From Bog-756 sp963839925 (GTDB lineage Bacteria; Actinomycetota; Acidimicrobiia; Acidimicrobiales; RAAP-2), in the NCBI GenBank assembly GCA_963839925.1, contig CAWIWV010000001.1:434001-498000 (forward strand): a stretch of 64,000 nt of DNA, in the 5' to 3' direction. Positions 52,131 through 60,083 of the stretch are shown piece after piece. The position numbers and the translations under genes are program-made. Below the pieces are notes generated by a model, which saw only the letters and a program-made list of their open reading frames with translations, did not search any database and was not told the origin of the DNA. The first letter of the stretch is position 1, and the number at the start of each line of letters is the position of its first letter.

Positions 52131-53300
52131 ATGAAGCGTCGATTGACAATTGTCGGGACGATCTGTGCAGTGGTCGCGATCGTCGGTTACGGAATCGCCG
52201 CGGCGGCGACCGGTTCGATCGGACTTTCGGCCGGCTCGTCGGCTTCGGTGACCTGCGGTGGGTCGAACCTGAGCGTGAGCCATCGGTCGGCCACCTCGGT
52301 GATGTTGAGTTGCGGCGGCATCTCTCAGGGCTCCACCACGACCATCGGGTCGACAAACCCGACGACGCCGACACCCACCACCGGGTCGACAAACCCGCCG
52401 CCGACGACACCCACCACCGGGTCGACAAACCCGCCGATGACGACACCCACCACCGGGTCGACAAACCCGCCGGCGACGACGGCCTTCTGGCAGCCGCCGC
52501 TGAACGACGAGTTCCAGTGGTACCTGAACGGTGAGATCAACCTCAACTCCACCAGCGACATGGGCACCGGGCTGACCGCTTACAACGGCGACACTCCACC
52601 CGCCACCAACCCGACGATCTACGACATCGACGGAATCGACAACTCGGCAGCCGATGTGGCCGCGCTGCACGCGCTCGGCGCGAAGGTGGTGTGCTACGTC
52701 GAGACCGGAACGGCAGGCGATTACTACAGTGCCGCGCAGGAAGGTATCGCCACCAGTTACTACGACCAGCTCCAGGCGGCGGGCGATCTTGGCAACACCC
52801 TGGCCGGCTACCCGGAGCGGTTCATCAACGTCAACGCTCCCAGCGCGGTGGCCATCGTCGAGTCGATGATCGAGCAGCAGTGCGCCGGAAAGGGCTTCGA
52901 CGGGGTGGAGACCGACCTGGACGAAACCGGTGGCGGCAACGAGGGCAACACCGGGTTCTCGATCAGCCTGACCCAGAACGTCACCTACGACCAGACGATC
53001 GCGACGTTCATCCACGACGTCGGGCTCGCGTGGTTCAGCAAGGACCTGAGTGACACCGGCAACGCATCCTTCGTCGACGCGTTGGCGCCCTATGCCCAGG
53101 CGATCATCGACGAACAGGCGTCCCAATACCAGACGATCGCGCTCGACAGCGTGTTCGTGGCTGCAGGAAAGCCGGTTTTCGACGCCGAGTACCTCGGTGA
53201 CAACACACCGGCACACTTCTGTCCCGCCGACAACGCGGCCAATGTCAACGGCACCCTCTTCGAGACCAATCTGGACGGACCTCGGCTGCCTTGCCGTTGA
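52131..53300 (+). CDS. Secreted GH114-type glycosidase with repetitive linker
   Basis: 389 aa. N-terminal membrane or signal helix (IVGTICAVVAIVGYGIAAAA), a Cys-containing short domain, a linker of four 12-residue units (GSTNPPPTTPTT type), then the GH114 domain with TIYDIDGIDNSAADVAALHA, KVVCYVETGTAGDYYSAAQE and GVETDLDETGG. Close paralogue of the catalytic part of the preceding gene. TTGGAGG before the ATG. Likely acts on the same galactosamine-containing polymer. Confidence 0.87.
   Translation: MKRRLTIVGTICAVVAIVGYGIAAAATGSIGLSAGSSASVTCGGSNLSVSHRSATSVMLSCGGISQGSTTTIGSTNPTTPTPTTGSTNPPPTTPTTGSTNPPMTTPTTGSTNPPATTAFWQPPLNDEFQWYLNGEINLNSTSDMGTGLTAYNGDTPPATNPTIYDIDGIDNSAADVAALHALGAKVVCYVETGTAGDYYSAAQEGIATSYYDQLQAAGDLGNTLAGYPERFINVNAPSAVAIVESMIEQQCAGKGFDGVETDLDETGGGNEGNTGFSISLTQNVTYDQTIATFIHDVGLAWFSKDLSDTGNASFVDALAPYAQAIIDEQASQYQTIALDSVFVAAGKPVFDAEYLGDNTPAHFCPADNAANVNGTLFETNLDGPRLPCR
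52346..52489 (+). repeat. 36-bp tandem repeat, four units
   Basis: Units start CGGGTCGACAAACCCG and encode the 12-residue Pro/Thr linker of the GH114 protein. The units differ by a few bases each, so copy number may vary between strains. Confidence 0.85.
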
Positions 53301-53320
53301 CCGGAGAGCCGACGGGAACG

Positions 53321-56300
53321 TCAGCCGATCGCGATCACACCCTTGAGCGGGAGGTGGGCTGACGAGTCGCCGACCATCACGCTGTAGGTCCCGGGCGTCT
53401 CGACCCACTGCTGGAGTCCGGTGTCCCAGACCGAAAACGCGCTCGGTCCGAGCGGGATGGTGACCTGGGTCGATTGGCCGGGTGCCAGCGACACCCTCTC
53501 GAACCCCTTCAGCTGCTCGGGTGGTTCGCCGGCTGACGGCGGGTCTCCGATGTAGATCTGCACGGTGTCGGCCCCGGCCATTTTGCCGGTATTGGTGATG
53601 TCGACCGAGGCCAACGCGGTGCTCGGATTGCCCGAGCCGATGATCTGCAGATTGGACAGCGAGAAGCTCGTGTAGGAAAGCCCGAACCCGAACGGGAAGA
53701 GTGGCTGGATGCCCTTCGCGTCATACCAGCGGTAGCCCACCAGCAAGCCCTCCGAGTATTCGACCTTCCGGTCGACCCCCGGCCACTGGGCCGGGGTCGA
53801 CGCAGGGACGTCGGCAAGGCTCTCGGGGAAGGTGACCGGAAGCTTTCCCGATGGATCGACTCGTCCGAAGAGGATGTCGGCGATGGAGGTCCCGTCCATC
53901 TGCCCCGGATACCAGGCCTCGATGACCGCCTTCACCGAGTGCAACCAAGGCATGGTCACAGCGGACCCGGTGTTGAGCACCACGACCGTGTTGGGGTTGA
54001 CCTCGGAGACCGATTCGACCAGCTGGTTCTCGGCCGGAGAGAGATCGATGTTCGGAAGGTCTGCTCCCTCCTCCTCCGTCCGCCCGACGAACACGACGGC
54101 GACTGATGCTTTCTGCGCCGCGGCAACCGCTTGGGCGAGGAGACTCGTGTCGCCGTTGGGTTCGAGCGGCGAGTAGCCCTGGGCGTAGGTGACGGTCGAG
54201 CCGGCACCGACCGCAGCGGCGATCCCCTGGTCGGGAGTCACCACGGAGGGCGGGTCGACTTCGGCGCTGCCGTCGCCGCTGCTGATGGCGTCGGGCCCGG
54301 CGTCGTCGCCGACGACCGCGATCGAGTGGACGCCGGTCGAGAGGGGCAGGATCCTTGCCGAGTTCTTCAAGAGCACCGTTCCCTGGTCGGCCACCGCCCG
54401 GGCGGTCGCCGCGTGGGCGGGTGTGTCCACGAGCGCGTTCAAATTCCCGGTCGGTGCTCGGTTGAAGAGCCCGAACCGGAACATGGTGGCGAGCACTCGT
54501 TCAGCCATCTGCCGGACCCTGTCGATCGAGACCTGGTTCCTTCTGATCGCAGTTTCCAGTGGGTCGCCGAAGTACTTGGCCCTTGGGTCCTCCATGTCGA
54601 CGAGCCCGGCGTTGGCCGCTCCCACCGTCGAGCGGAGCGCCTTGTTGTCCGACTGCACGAAGCCCTGAAACTTCCACTGCCCGTAGAGAGCGTCTGCGAG
54701 ATAGCGATCCTGGCAGGCGGGAACTCCATTGATCGTCGAGAACGAACACATGACAGCACCCGCCTCTCCCTGCTGGATCGCCGCCTCAAAGGCGGGGAGG
54801 TAGATCTCGTGGATGACCCGGTCCGACACGATGGCGTCATCAGCGCTGCCGTTGCGATAGGTCTCCTGGTTGTAGACGGCGAAGTGCTTCACCATCGAGA
54901 TGACTCCCTGGCTCTGGACTCCGTTGATGTCGGCCACGGCCATCTGGCCGGAGAGGTAGGGATCCTCGCCGTAGGACTCGAACGCCCGACCCCACCTCGG
55001 ATCACGGACGATGTTGACGGTCGGGCCCAGGTCGACGTCGATTCCCTTCCCGGCCATCTCGCTGCCGACGACCTCGCCGTACTGGCGCACGGTGCCCGTG
55101 TCCCAGGTCGCCGCCGCGCTCACCGCGGCCGGCAGCTGGGTTACGCCCCCGACACCACCCCCGACACCCTCCGGCCCGTCGGCGAACGTCAGTGCCGGCA
55201 CACAGAGGGCGGGGATCGGATCGGTGTTCCCTTCGTAGATGCCGCTGGTGCGGTGGATGACGTCGTCGAGCTGCGCCAGGGTCATCCGATCGGCGACCAT
55301 CGCAGCGCGTGCCTCCGGCGAGGCGGTGGACGTCAGCCACGGGCATCGTTCCGCCGGAGGTTCGGCCAAGAGCGCGGCTGCGGTCGTGGAGGTGGATCGG
55401 TCGGATCGGGGCCGCTCCGACCTCGATCGAGCACCGCTCCGGCGGTTGGCAATAGCCGGCCTTCTACGTGAGGCCGCAGAAGACGGAGGGTCGGTGGACC
55501 TGGTCCTCGGGGCGTGTCGTCGATGTCCGACCGAGGCGGTTGCATTCTGGTGCCCGACGGCCGGGGCCACGCCGAAGATGACGACCACGGCGACCAGCGT
55601 GACGACCGCGGCGGCCAGGGCGACGGGCTGGAGGCGCCGCTTCGAAGCGGCAGCCGTCAGCGATCCGACTTCGGAAGCAGTCCGTTGATGCCAGGTCCCA
55701 GCGAGTGCGGCGGTCGTCATGACGGCGGGTCCGCCGACCGGCAGCGTGCCCGGCACGGCGAGTTCGGCCGACGCCACGAGAACGCGGTGCGCTGACGGGC
55801 GCCGCGAGGGATCCGCGTCCAGGGCGCGCGCAACGATCGGGACGAGCTCTGCGTCGAGGCCGTCGAGGTCGGGATCACCGTTCTCGCCGAGCGGTGAACG
55901 TCCGGTCGCGGCGAAGGCAACCGTCGCACCCCACGAGAAGACATCGGCCGGAGCATCCGCCGCGGTGTGCACGATCCCGTAGTCGACGACTCGGGGGCCG
56001 TCCTCGGCCATGAGCACGTTCGAAGGCCAGAGGTTTCCGTCGACGGCGCCGGCCTCGTGCATGGCGACGAGTGCCTCGGCCAATCCGACCGCGAGCCCGA
56101 CGATCTGCCCTCCCACCAGTGGACCCTCGGTCCTCACCTGCTCGAGGAGGCTTCCCCCTTCGATGTACTCGGTGACCAGATAGGGATGATCGGACTCGAG
56201 GTCGGCGTCGACATACCGGGCCAGACAGATCCCGTCGACCTGTTGTGCTGCCTCGACATCACTCCGGAACTGCGACAGCAGGTGACGATCGTCGGCGAGC

Positions 56301-56443
56301 TCGGGTGGAAGGAGTCGGAGGGCGAACTGCGCGGAAGTGGCGTCCTCGACCAGGTACACCACACCAAGTGCACCCGACCCCAAACGGGACAGCGTGCGGT
56401 AGGGGCCGATGGCCCTCGGATCAGAGGAGTGCAGCCCTTCCAT
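53321..56443 (-). CDS. Membrane pseudokinase-GH3 glycosidase fusion
   Basis: 1040 aa. Residues 14-230 are a Ser/Thr-kinase-like domain with LGSGALGVVY, but the catalytic Lys is Arg43 (ALRLL), the HRDxKPxN loop reads VDGNLWPSN (134-142; catalytic Asp replaced by Gly, Lys by Trp) and DFG is DYG (154-156), so it is a likely pseudokinase. One helix at 273-296, an Arg/Ser-rich linker, then an extracellular GH3 enzyme from about 370: ADGPEG (421), VKHFAVYNQE (518), nucleophile Asp599 in GFVQSDNKAL, and a C-terminal fibronectin-III-like domain (PPEQLKGFERVSLAPGQ). Beta-glycosidase activity is inferred. Confidence 0.92.
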   Translation of the reverse strand: MEGLHSSDPRAIGPYRTLSRLGSGALGVVYLVEDATSAQFALRLLPPELADDRHLLSQFRSDVEAAQQVDGICLARYVDADLESDHPYLVTEYIEGGSLLEQVRTEGPLVGGQIVGLAVGLAEALVAMHEAGAVDGNLWPSNVLMAEDGPRVVDYGIVHTAADAPADVFSWGATVAFAATGRSPLGENGDPDLDGLDAELVPIVARALDADPSRRPSAHRVLVASAELAVPGTLPVGGPAVMTTAALAGTWHQRTASEVGSLTAAASKRRLQPVALAAAVVTLVAVVVIFGVAPAVGHQNATASVGHRRHAPRTRSTDPPSSAASRRRPAIANRRSGARSRSERPRSDRSTSTTAAALLAEPPAERCPWLTSTASPEARAAMVADRMTLAQLDDVIHRTSGIYEGNTDPIPALCVPALTFADGPEGVGGGVGGVTQLPAAVSAAATWDTGTVRQYGEVVGSEMAGKGIDVDLGPTVNIVRDPRWGRAFESYGEDPYLSGQMAVADINGVQSQGVISMVKHFAVYNQETYRNGSADDAIVSDRVIHEIYLPAFEAAIQQGEAGAVMCSFSTINGVPACQDRYLADALYGQWKFQGFVQSDNKALRSTVGAANAGLVDMEDPRAKYFGDPLETAIRRNQVSIDRVRQMAERVLATMFRFGLFNRAPTGNLNALVDTPAHAATARAVADQGTVLLKNSARILPLSTGVHSIAVVGDDAGPDAISSGDGSAEVDPPSVVTPDQGIAAAVGAGSTVTYAQGYSPLEPNGDTSLLAQAVAAAQKASVAVVFVGRTEEEGADLPNIDLSPAENQLVESVSEVNPNTVVVLNTGSAVTMPWLHSVKAVIEAWYPGQMDGTSIADILFGRVDPSGKLPVTFPESLADVPASTPAQWPGVDRKVEYSEGLLVGYRWYDAKGIQPLFPFGFGLSYTSFSLSNLQIIGSGNPSTALASVDITNTGKMAGADTVQIYIGDPPSAGEPPEQLKGFERVSLAPGQSTQVTIPLGPSAFSVWDTGLQQWVETPGTYSVMVGDSSAHLPLKGVIAIG

Positions 56444-56509
56444 GCCGCACGAACCTTACTGAGGCGCTCGGTTTGGCGGGCCGCGTCGACCCGCCCCCGG
56501 TCGCGTGAT

Positions 56510-56875
56510 CTACGCGAGCAGCGCCGGGAGAACGTGCAGGGTGATCAAGGTCCGGACGCCGTCGGCTCCGATCACCTCCACCGTGGACGCCTCCCCGGGA
56601 ACTGCGATGCTGACCAGCACACGCTGTGGGTGTTCGATCACGTGACGTAGCACCACCGGGTACCGATGATCGGCGCCGCCGATTGCCACACTGACCGCGT
56701 CGTCGTGGGGGTCGTATTCGATGTAGGCGAAGGGGACCCTTTCCGCCTGGTACTGATCGCCCTCCTCGAGCGTCGGAAGCTCGATGGTGACCTCGTCACC
56801 CTGGTGCTGCTCGGTCAGCGCGTCCAGCGCCTCGTGCCAACTGGACCTCGGGAGCTCATCCGTCTCGTCCGTCAT
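56510..56875 (-). CDS. DUF5335-like protein
   Basis: 121 aa. SWHEALDALTEQHQGDEVTI, then PFAYIEYDPHDDAVSVAIGG and VVLRHVIEHPQRVLVSIAVP follow the DUF5335 pattern (opening helix, acidic strands, H-x-I-x-x-P near the end). Family function unknown. AGGAG is immediately before the ATG, closer than usual. Confidence 0.75.
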   Translation of the reverse strand: MTDETDELPRSSWHEALDALTEQHQGDEVTIELPTLEEGDQYQAERVPFAYIEYDPHDDAVSVAIGGADHRYPVVLRHVIEHPQRVLVSIAVPGEASTVEVIGADGVRTLITLHVLPALLA

Positions 56876-56941
56876 CTCCTCATCTTGACAGAGAACGGAC
56901 GAACGCGGCAGGGCCCCGAGGCCCAGTCGGCCGGCACACCA

Positions 56942-58303
56942 CTACACGGTTATCGAAAGCACCTTCCAGGCGACGTTCTGGGTCTGGGGAAGCGTCGTCG
57001 TCTTCGCGTCCGACACCTCAACGGTGACCGTCGACGTCCCGTTGGCCTTGGGCTTCCCGGAGATGACCCCGGTGCTCGCGTTCAGGCTGAGTCCGGCAGG
57101 AAGCGCCGATCCGGAGACCAGGTGCCAGCTGTACGAGCCGTTCCCACCGTGCGCTTGCAGGGTCGCCGAATAGGAGGCACCGGCCGAACCCTTCGGGAGC
57201 GAACCGGTGAGGACCGCGAGGTTGAACGGGAGCTTCACCGAAGCCATGGCCGGAACCGCCTGGTAGGTCGCAAGCAGGTTCGGTCCGCTGACCCCGGGAA
57301 AGACGAACGATCCCTTGCTGGATCCCGAGGTCTGCTGAAACGAGCGGAGCGCGGAGATCGGATTCGAGGTCTTCTTGACGAAGGGGCTGGCCGAGGGAGA
57401 CTCGCCCAACGCAAGGATCGCCTGGACCACCAACGCGGTCGAGTCCGGATCGGTAAACCCGGGAGCACCGCTCGCGTTCGGCTCGTAGCCCCATCCACCG
57501 TCGCTGTCCTCTGCCTTCTGGAGGAACGTCGACGCGAGCCCGGCCGCCTTGGAGCCGAGGGCCCCCTGAGCAGAGAGGCCTTCGACCGCGAGTGCGGTCG
57601 AGTTGGTGTCCGGTCCCTCGAAGTCGGCGGGCTTGCCGTTGCAGGGATTGCTCTTGGTGATCAAGCTCGTCCAGCCGCCGTCAGGGCACTGCTGGCGCTC
57701 GAGCCACTGCTCGCCAGAGGTCACCTGGGAGCCGGTGGTCACCCCGGAACCCGCGAGTGCGGCCAGCGAGAGACCTTGCCGGTAGGCGCCGTCGTAGGTC
57801 GCAGCCTGGCTTCCGAAGAGTCCCTTGTTGGCGGTCGAGGTCTGTTGGGTGGCGAGGAGGCGGGTGACCAGATTGGCGCCACCGAAGTTCGCCGGGTTCG
57901 AGCCCATCGCGTGGACATCGAGGATCAACAGGGCGAGCTCGTCGGGATCGTCCTTGCCGCTCACCTTGACGTAGGCGTTCACGTGCGAGGACAGGTAGAT
58001 GAGCGCACGATGCGCGGCGGTCAGGTTGGCGCTGGTTCCCGTGCTCGCCAGTGCGAGGAGCACGTTGGCGGTGTTGCTCAGGCTGGCAGCGGCAGGTGTG
58101 CCGCCGTTGGAGACCCAGCCGGCGGAGGTGACTTGGGGAGCAAGCCACGCCGCGCCTGCGAGTGCAGAGGGCACCTGGGGAAGTGACGGGAGACTGGCGG
58201 CGGCCGGGGTGCTGGCTGCGACTGCTGTTGCCGGTGCCGCGGCAACTGCGATCGCCAACCCGACCCCGAGGAGTACTGACACAAGGTGGCGTTTGGTGGA
58301 CAT
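56942..58303 (-). CDS. Secreted alpha/alpha-toroid protein (terpene-cyclase / intrinsic-factor-like) with Ig-like domain
   Basis: 453 aa. Signal peptide (SVLLGVGLAIAVAAAPATA). Residues about 45-340 are helical repeats of the prenyltransferase/squalene-cyclase-like toroid: LALLILDVHAMGSNP, RQGLSLAALAGSG, ERQQCPDGGWTS, NSTALAVEGLSAQGA, DSDGGWGYEPN, DSTALVVQAILALGES. The DxDD motif of cyclases is absent. A C-terminal putative Ig domain follows (GSLPKGSAGASYSATLQAHG). The cobalamin riboswitch upstream, together with the shared fold of vertebrate intrinsic factor, suggests extracellular cobalamin binding. The ATG at 58303 follows GAGGAATCTCCA. Confidence 0.85.
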   Translation of the reverse strand: MSTKRHLVSVLLGVGLAIAVAAAPATAVAASTPAAASLPSLPQVPSALAGAAWLAPQVTSAGWVSNGGTPAAASLSNTANVLLALASTGTSANLTAAHRALIYLSSHVNAYVKVSGKDDPDELALLILDVHAMGSNPANFGGANLVTRLLATQQTSTANKGLFGSQAATYDGAYRQGLSLAALAGSGVTTGSQVTSGEQWLERQQCPDGGWTSLITKSNPCNGKPADFEGPDTNSTALAVEGLSAQGALGSKAAGLASTFLQKAEDSDGGWGYEPNASGAPGFTDPDSTALVVQAILALGESPSASPFVKKTSNPISALRSFQQTSGSSKGSFVFPGVSGPNLLATYQAVPAMASVKLPFNLAVLTGSLPKGSAGASYSATLQAHGGNGSYSWHLVSGSALPAGLSLNASTGVISGKPKANGTSTVTVEVSDAKTTTLPQTQNVAWKVLSITV

Positions 58304-58419
58304 TGGAGATTCCTCGCTTCCGAGGCAAACGACCCGGAAGCCCAGTGCCCGCACGGGTCAGTGGACCGACCGAGCCCTTGCCGCATTTCTCGACGGGTAT
58401 GGACTCAACTGCACATCGC

Positions 58420-58545
58420 GGAGGCATCCCGGCTCGTGACGAGGGCTCGTCACCTACGGTTGCGGACCAGCGCCGGACTTCGACCGGCTTCCCCTTCGCG
58501 CTGTTGTTTGCTGCTCTGGGCAAGTTACCAGAGGAGCCTTCTCCC
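58420..58545 (-). promoter_or_regulatory. Cobalamin riboswitch
   Basis: Read on the minus strand: a CTCTGG/CCAGAG hairpin, then GGGGAAGCCGGTCGAAGTCC, GGCGCTGGTCCGCAACCGTA, a GTGACGAG/CTCGTCAC hairpin, and GAGCCGGGATGCCT. These match in order the conserved core of cobalamin riboswitches (GGGAA, GCCGGTG-AAGTCCGGC, CCCGCAACTGT, AGTCGGGATACC). An AGGC near 58538 can pair with the terminal GCCT. It ends about 115 bases before the ATG of the toroid protein; the expression platform lies between. Confidence 0.88.
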
Positions 58546-58566
58546 GTGCTCCGCCGACGGCAATCA

Positions 58567-58601
58567 CCGTCACGCTGGTGGGTGGTGCACCAGCGTGACG
58601 G
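58567..58601. repeat. Perfect 13-bp inverted repeat
   Basis: CCGTCACGCTGGT, nine bases, ACCAGCGTGACGG. It lies in the divergent region between chrA and the riboswitch, on the 5' side of the riboswitch. No T tract follows on either strand, so an operator or a leader hairpin is as likely as a terminator. Confidence 0.75.
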
Positions 58602-58814
58602 CGTGCCTGCCCCTGAGGTCCCACACTGAGTCGCGCCCGACGCGCTCGGGACCGAACTCGGTTCTAGCACCGGCTGGTTGACCTCCTTGTCAAGAGACGC
58701 TTAAGCCGCGGTGAACTTTCGGTGTCACATCGGCGCCGGACCATCGACGTCCATGCCAGATCGACGTCGGCACGCCCCATCCGCTCGACGTCCGGATCGG
58801 TAAAGTCTCGCCGG

Positions 58815-59987
58815 GTGGTGGACGAACGAGTTCCCTTGGCCACGATCGCCCGGCAGTGGGGCCACATCGGCGTGGTCGGATTCGGCGGTCCTCCTGCTCA
58901 TATCTCCCTGCTCCGTCGGCTCTGCGTCGACGAGCGCGGCTGGATAACGCCGGCAGAGTTCGAGGACGGGATCGCTGCCACCAATCTTCTGCCGGGTCCC
59001 GCGTCGACCCAGCTCGCGATCTTCTGTGCCTGGCGACTTCGAGGCGCCCGGGGAGCAGTGGTGGGAGGAGCTTGCTTCATCCTCCCCGGGCTGGCGATCA
59101 TCATCGGGCTCTCTGCACTGTTTCTGCGAGCCCATCCGCCACGATGGGTCGAGGCGATCGCCGCCGGGATGGGAGCCGCAGTGCCGGTGGTCGCGCTCCG
59201 TGCCGCCTCCGGACTGGTCCCGACGAGTTGGAAGCGGACGGGTCCTTCTCGCGCGAACCGGCTCCGATGGGTGATCTACCTGGCGGTCGGATTCGCAGCC
59301 GCCGCGACCGTCGGGCCCTACCTGGTGCTCGTGTTGTTGGTCTGCGGCCTGGCCGAAGTCGTCGCCGAGCGAGGACCGAAGCGGGGCCCGTCCGGCGGGC
59401 GATTCGGGATCTTCACCCCGGTGGTTCTCGTCGGGTCGGTCGCAACCGCAGGCGGGCTGGCTGCATTGAGCTGGGTCGCGTTCAAGGTCGGCGCGCTCTC
59501 GTACGGCGGCGGTTTCGTGATCGTCCCGCTCATGCAGCACGACGCGGTCACCACCTACCACTGGATGAGCGGCTCCCAGTTCCTCGATGCCGTCGCCCTC
59601 GGCCAGGTGACGCCCGGTCCGGTGGTACTCACCGTCGCGGTGGTCGGGTATGCCGCAGGTGGGGTCGGGGGCGCGCTGTTGGCGACACTGATCGCCTTCG
59701 GTCCTTCGTTCCTCTTCGTTCTGTCGGGTGGACCACACTTCGACCGCCTCCGCTCGAGCGACGGCATCCAGTCGTTTCTGACCGGCGCCGGTGCGGGTGC
59801 CATCGGTGCGATCGCAGGATCGTCGATCCCGCTCGGAGCGGAGCTCACCCATCTCTGGCAGGTCGGGGTCCTCGTCCTCGCCGCGGTGTGGCTCCTGGTC
59901 TTCCGCAGGGGAGTGGTGCCCGCCTTGGCCGGAGCGGCCGCCCTGGGTCTCGTCGCGGCTCTGGCCGGCGCGTCGATCGCTCACTGA
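58815..59987 (+). CDS. chrA: Chromate transporter ChrA family
   Basis: 390 aa, two homologous CHR halves, about 10 membrane segments. The first half holds GVVGFGGPPAHISLLRRL and NLLPGPASTQLAIFCAW, the second ALSYGGGFVIVPLMQHDAV and ALGQVTPGPVVLTVAVVGY; PGP motifs are the family signature. Exports chromate by proton antiport in known members; some also act on sulfate. GTG 58815 or GTG 58818 start; upstream in-frame sequence to 58722 is unsupported. Divergent from the riboswitch-controlled gene. Confidence 0.92.
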   Translation: MVDERVPLATIARQWGHIGVVGFGGPPAHISLLRRLCVDERGWITPAEFEDGIAATNLLPGPASTQLAIFCAWRLRGARGAVVGGACFILPGLAIIIGLSALFLRAHPPRWVEAIAAGMGAAVPVVALRAASGLVPTSWKRTGPSRANRLRWVIYLAVGFAAAATVGPYLVLVLLVCGLAEVVAERGPKRGPSGGRFGIFTPVVLVGSVATAGGLAALSWVAFKVGALSYGGGFVIVPLMQHDAVTTYHWMSGSQFLDAVALGQVTPGPVVLTVAVVGYAAGGVGGALLATLIAFGPSFLFVLSGGPHFDRLRSSDGIQSFLTGAGAGAIGAIAGSSIPLGAELTHLWQVGVLVLAAVWLLVFRRGVVPALAGAAALGLVAALAGASIAH

Positions 59988-60083
59988 GCCCAGCTGCGGG
60001 GCGCGGTCGGTCGGGTGGGTACGACCTCCCTGGCAGACCCCTCGGATGGACTGCCGGCACGGGTTGGTCAAGAATCTTCGGCC

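Noticed and set aside
52346..52489. CRISPR-like array
   Set aside because: The 36-bp repeats have no spacers and encode an in-frame Pro/Thr linker.
58620..58675. LexA-type SOS box around GAACTCGGTTC
   Set aside because: Spacer between GAAC and GTTC is three bases, not four, and no SOS gene is adjacent.
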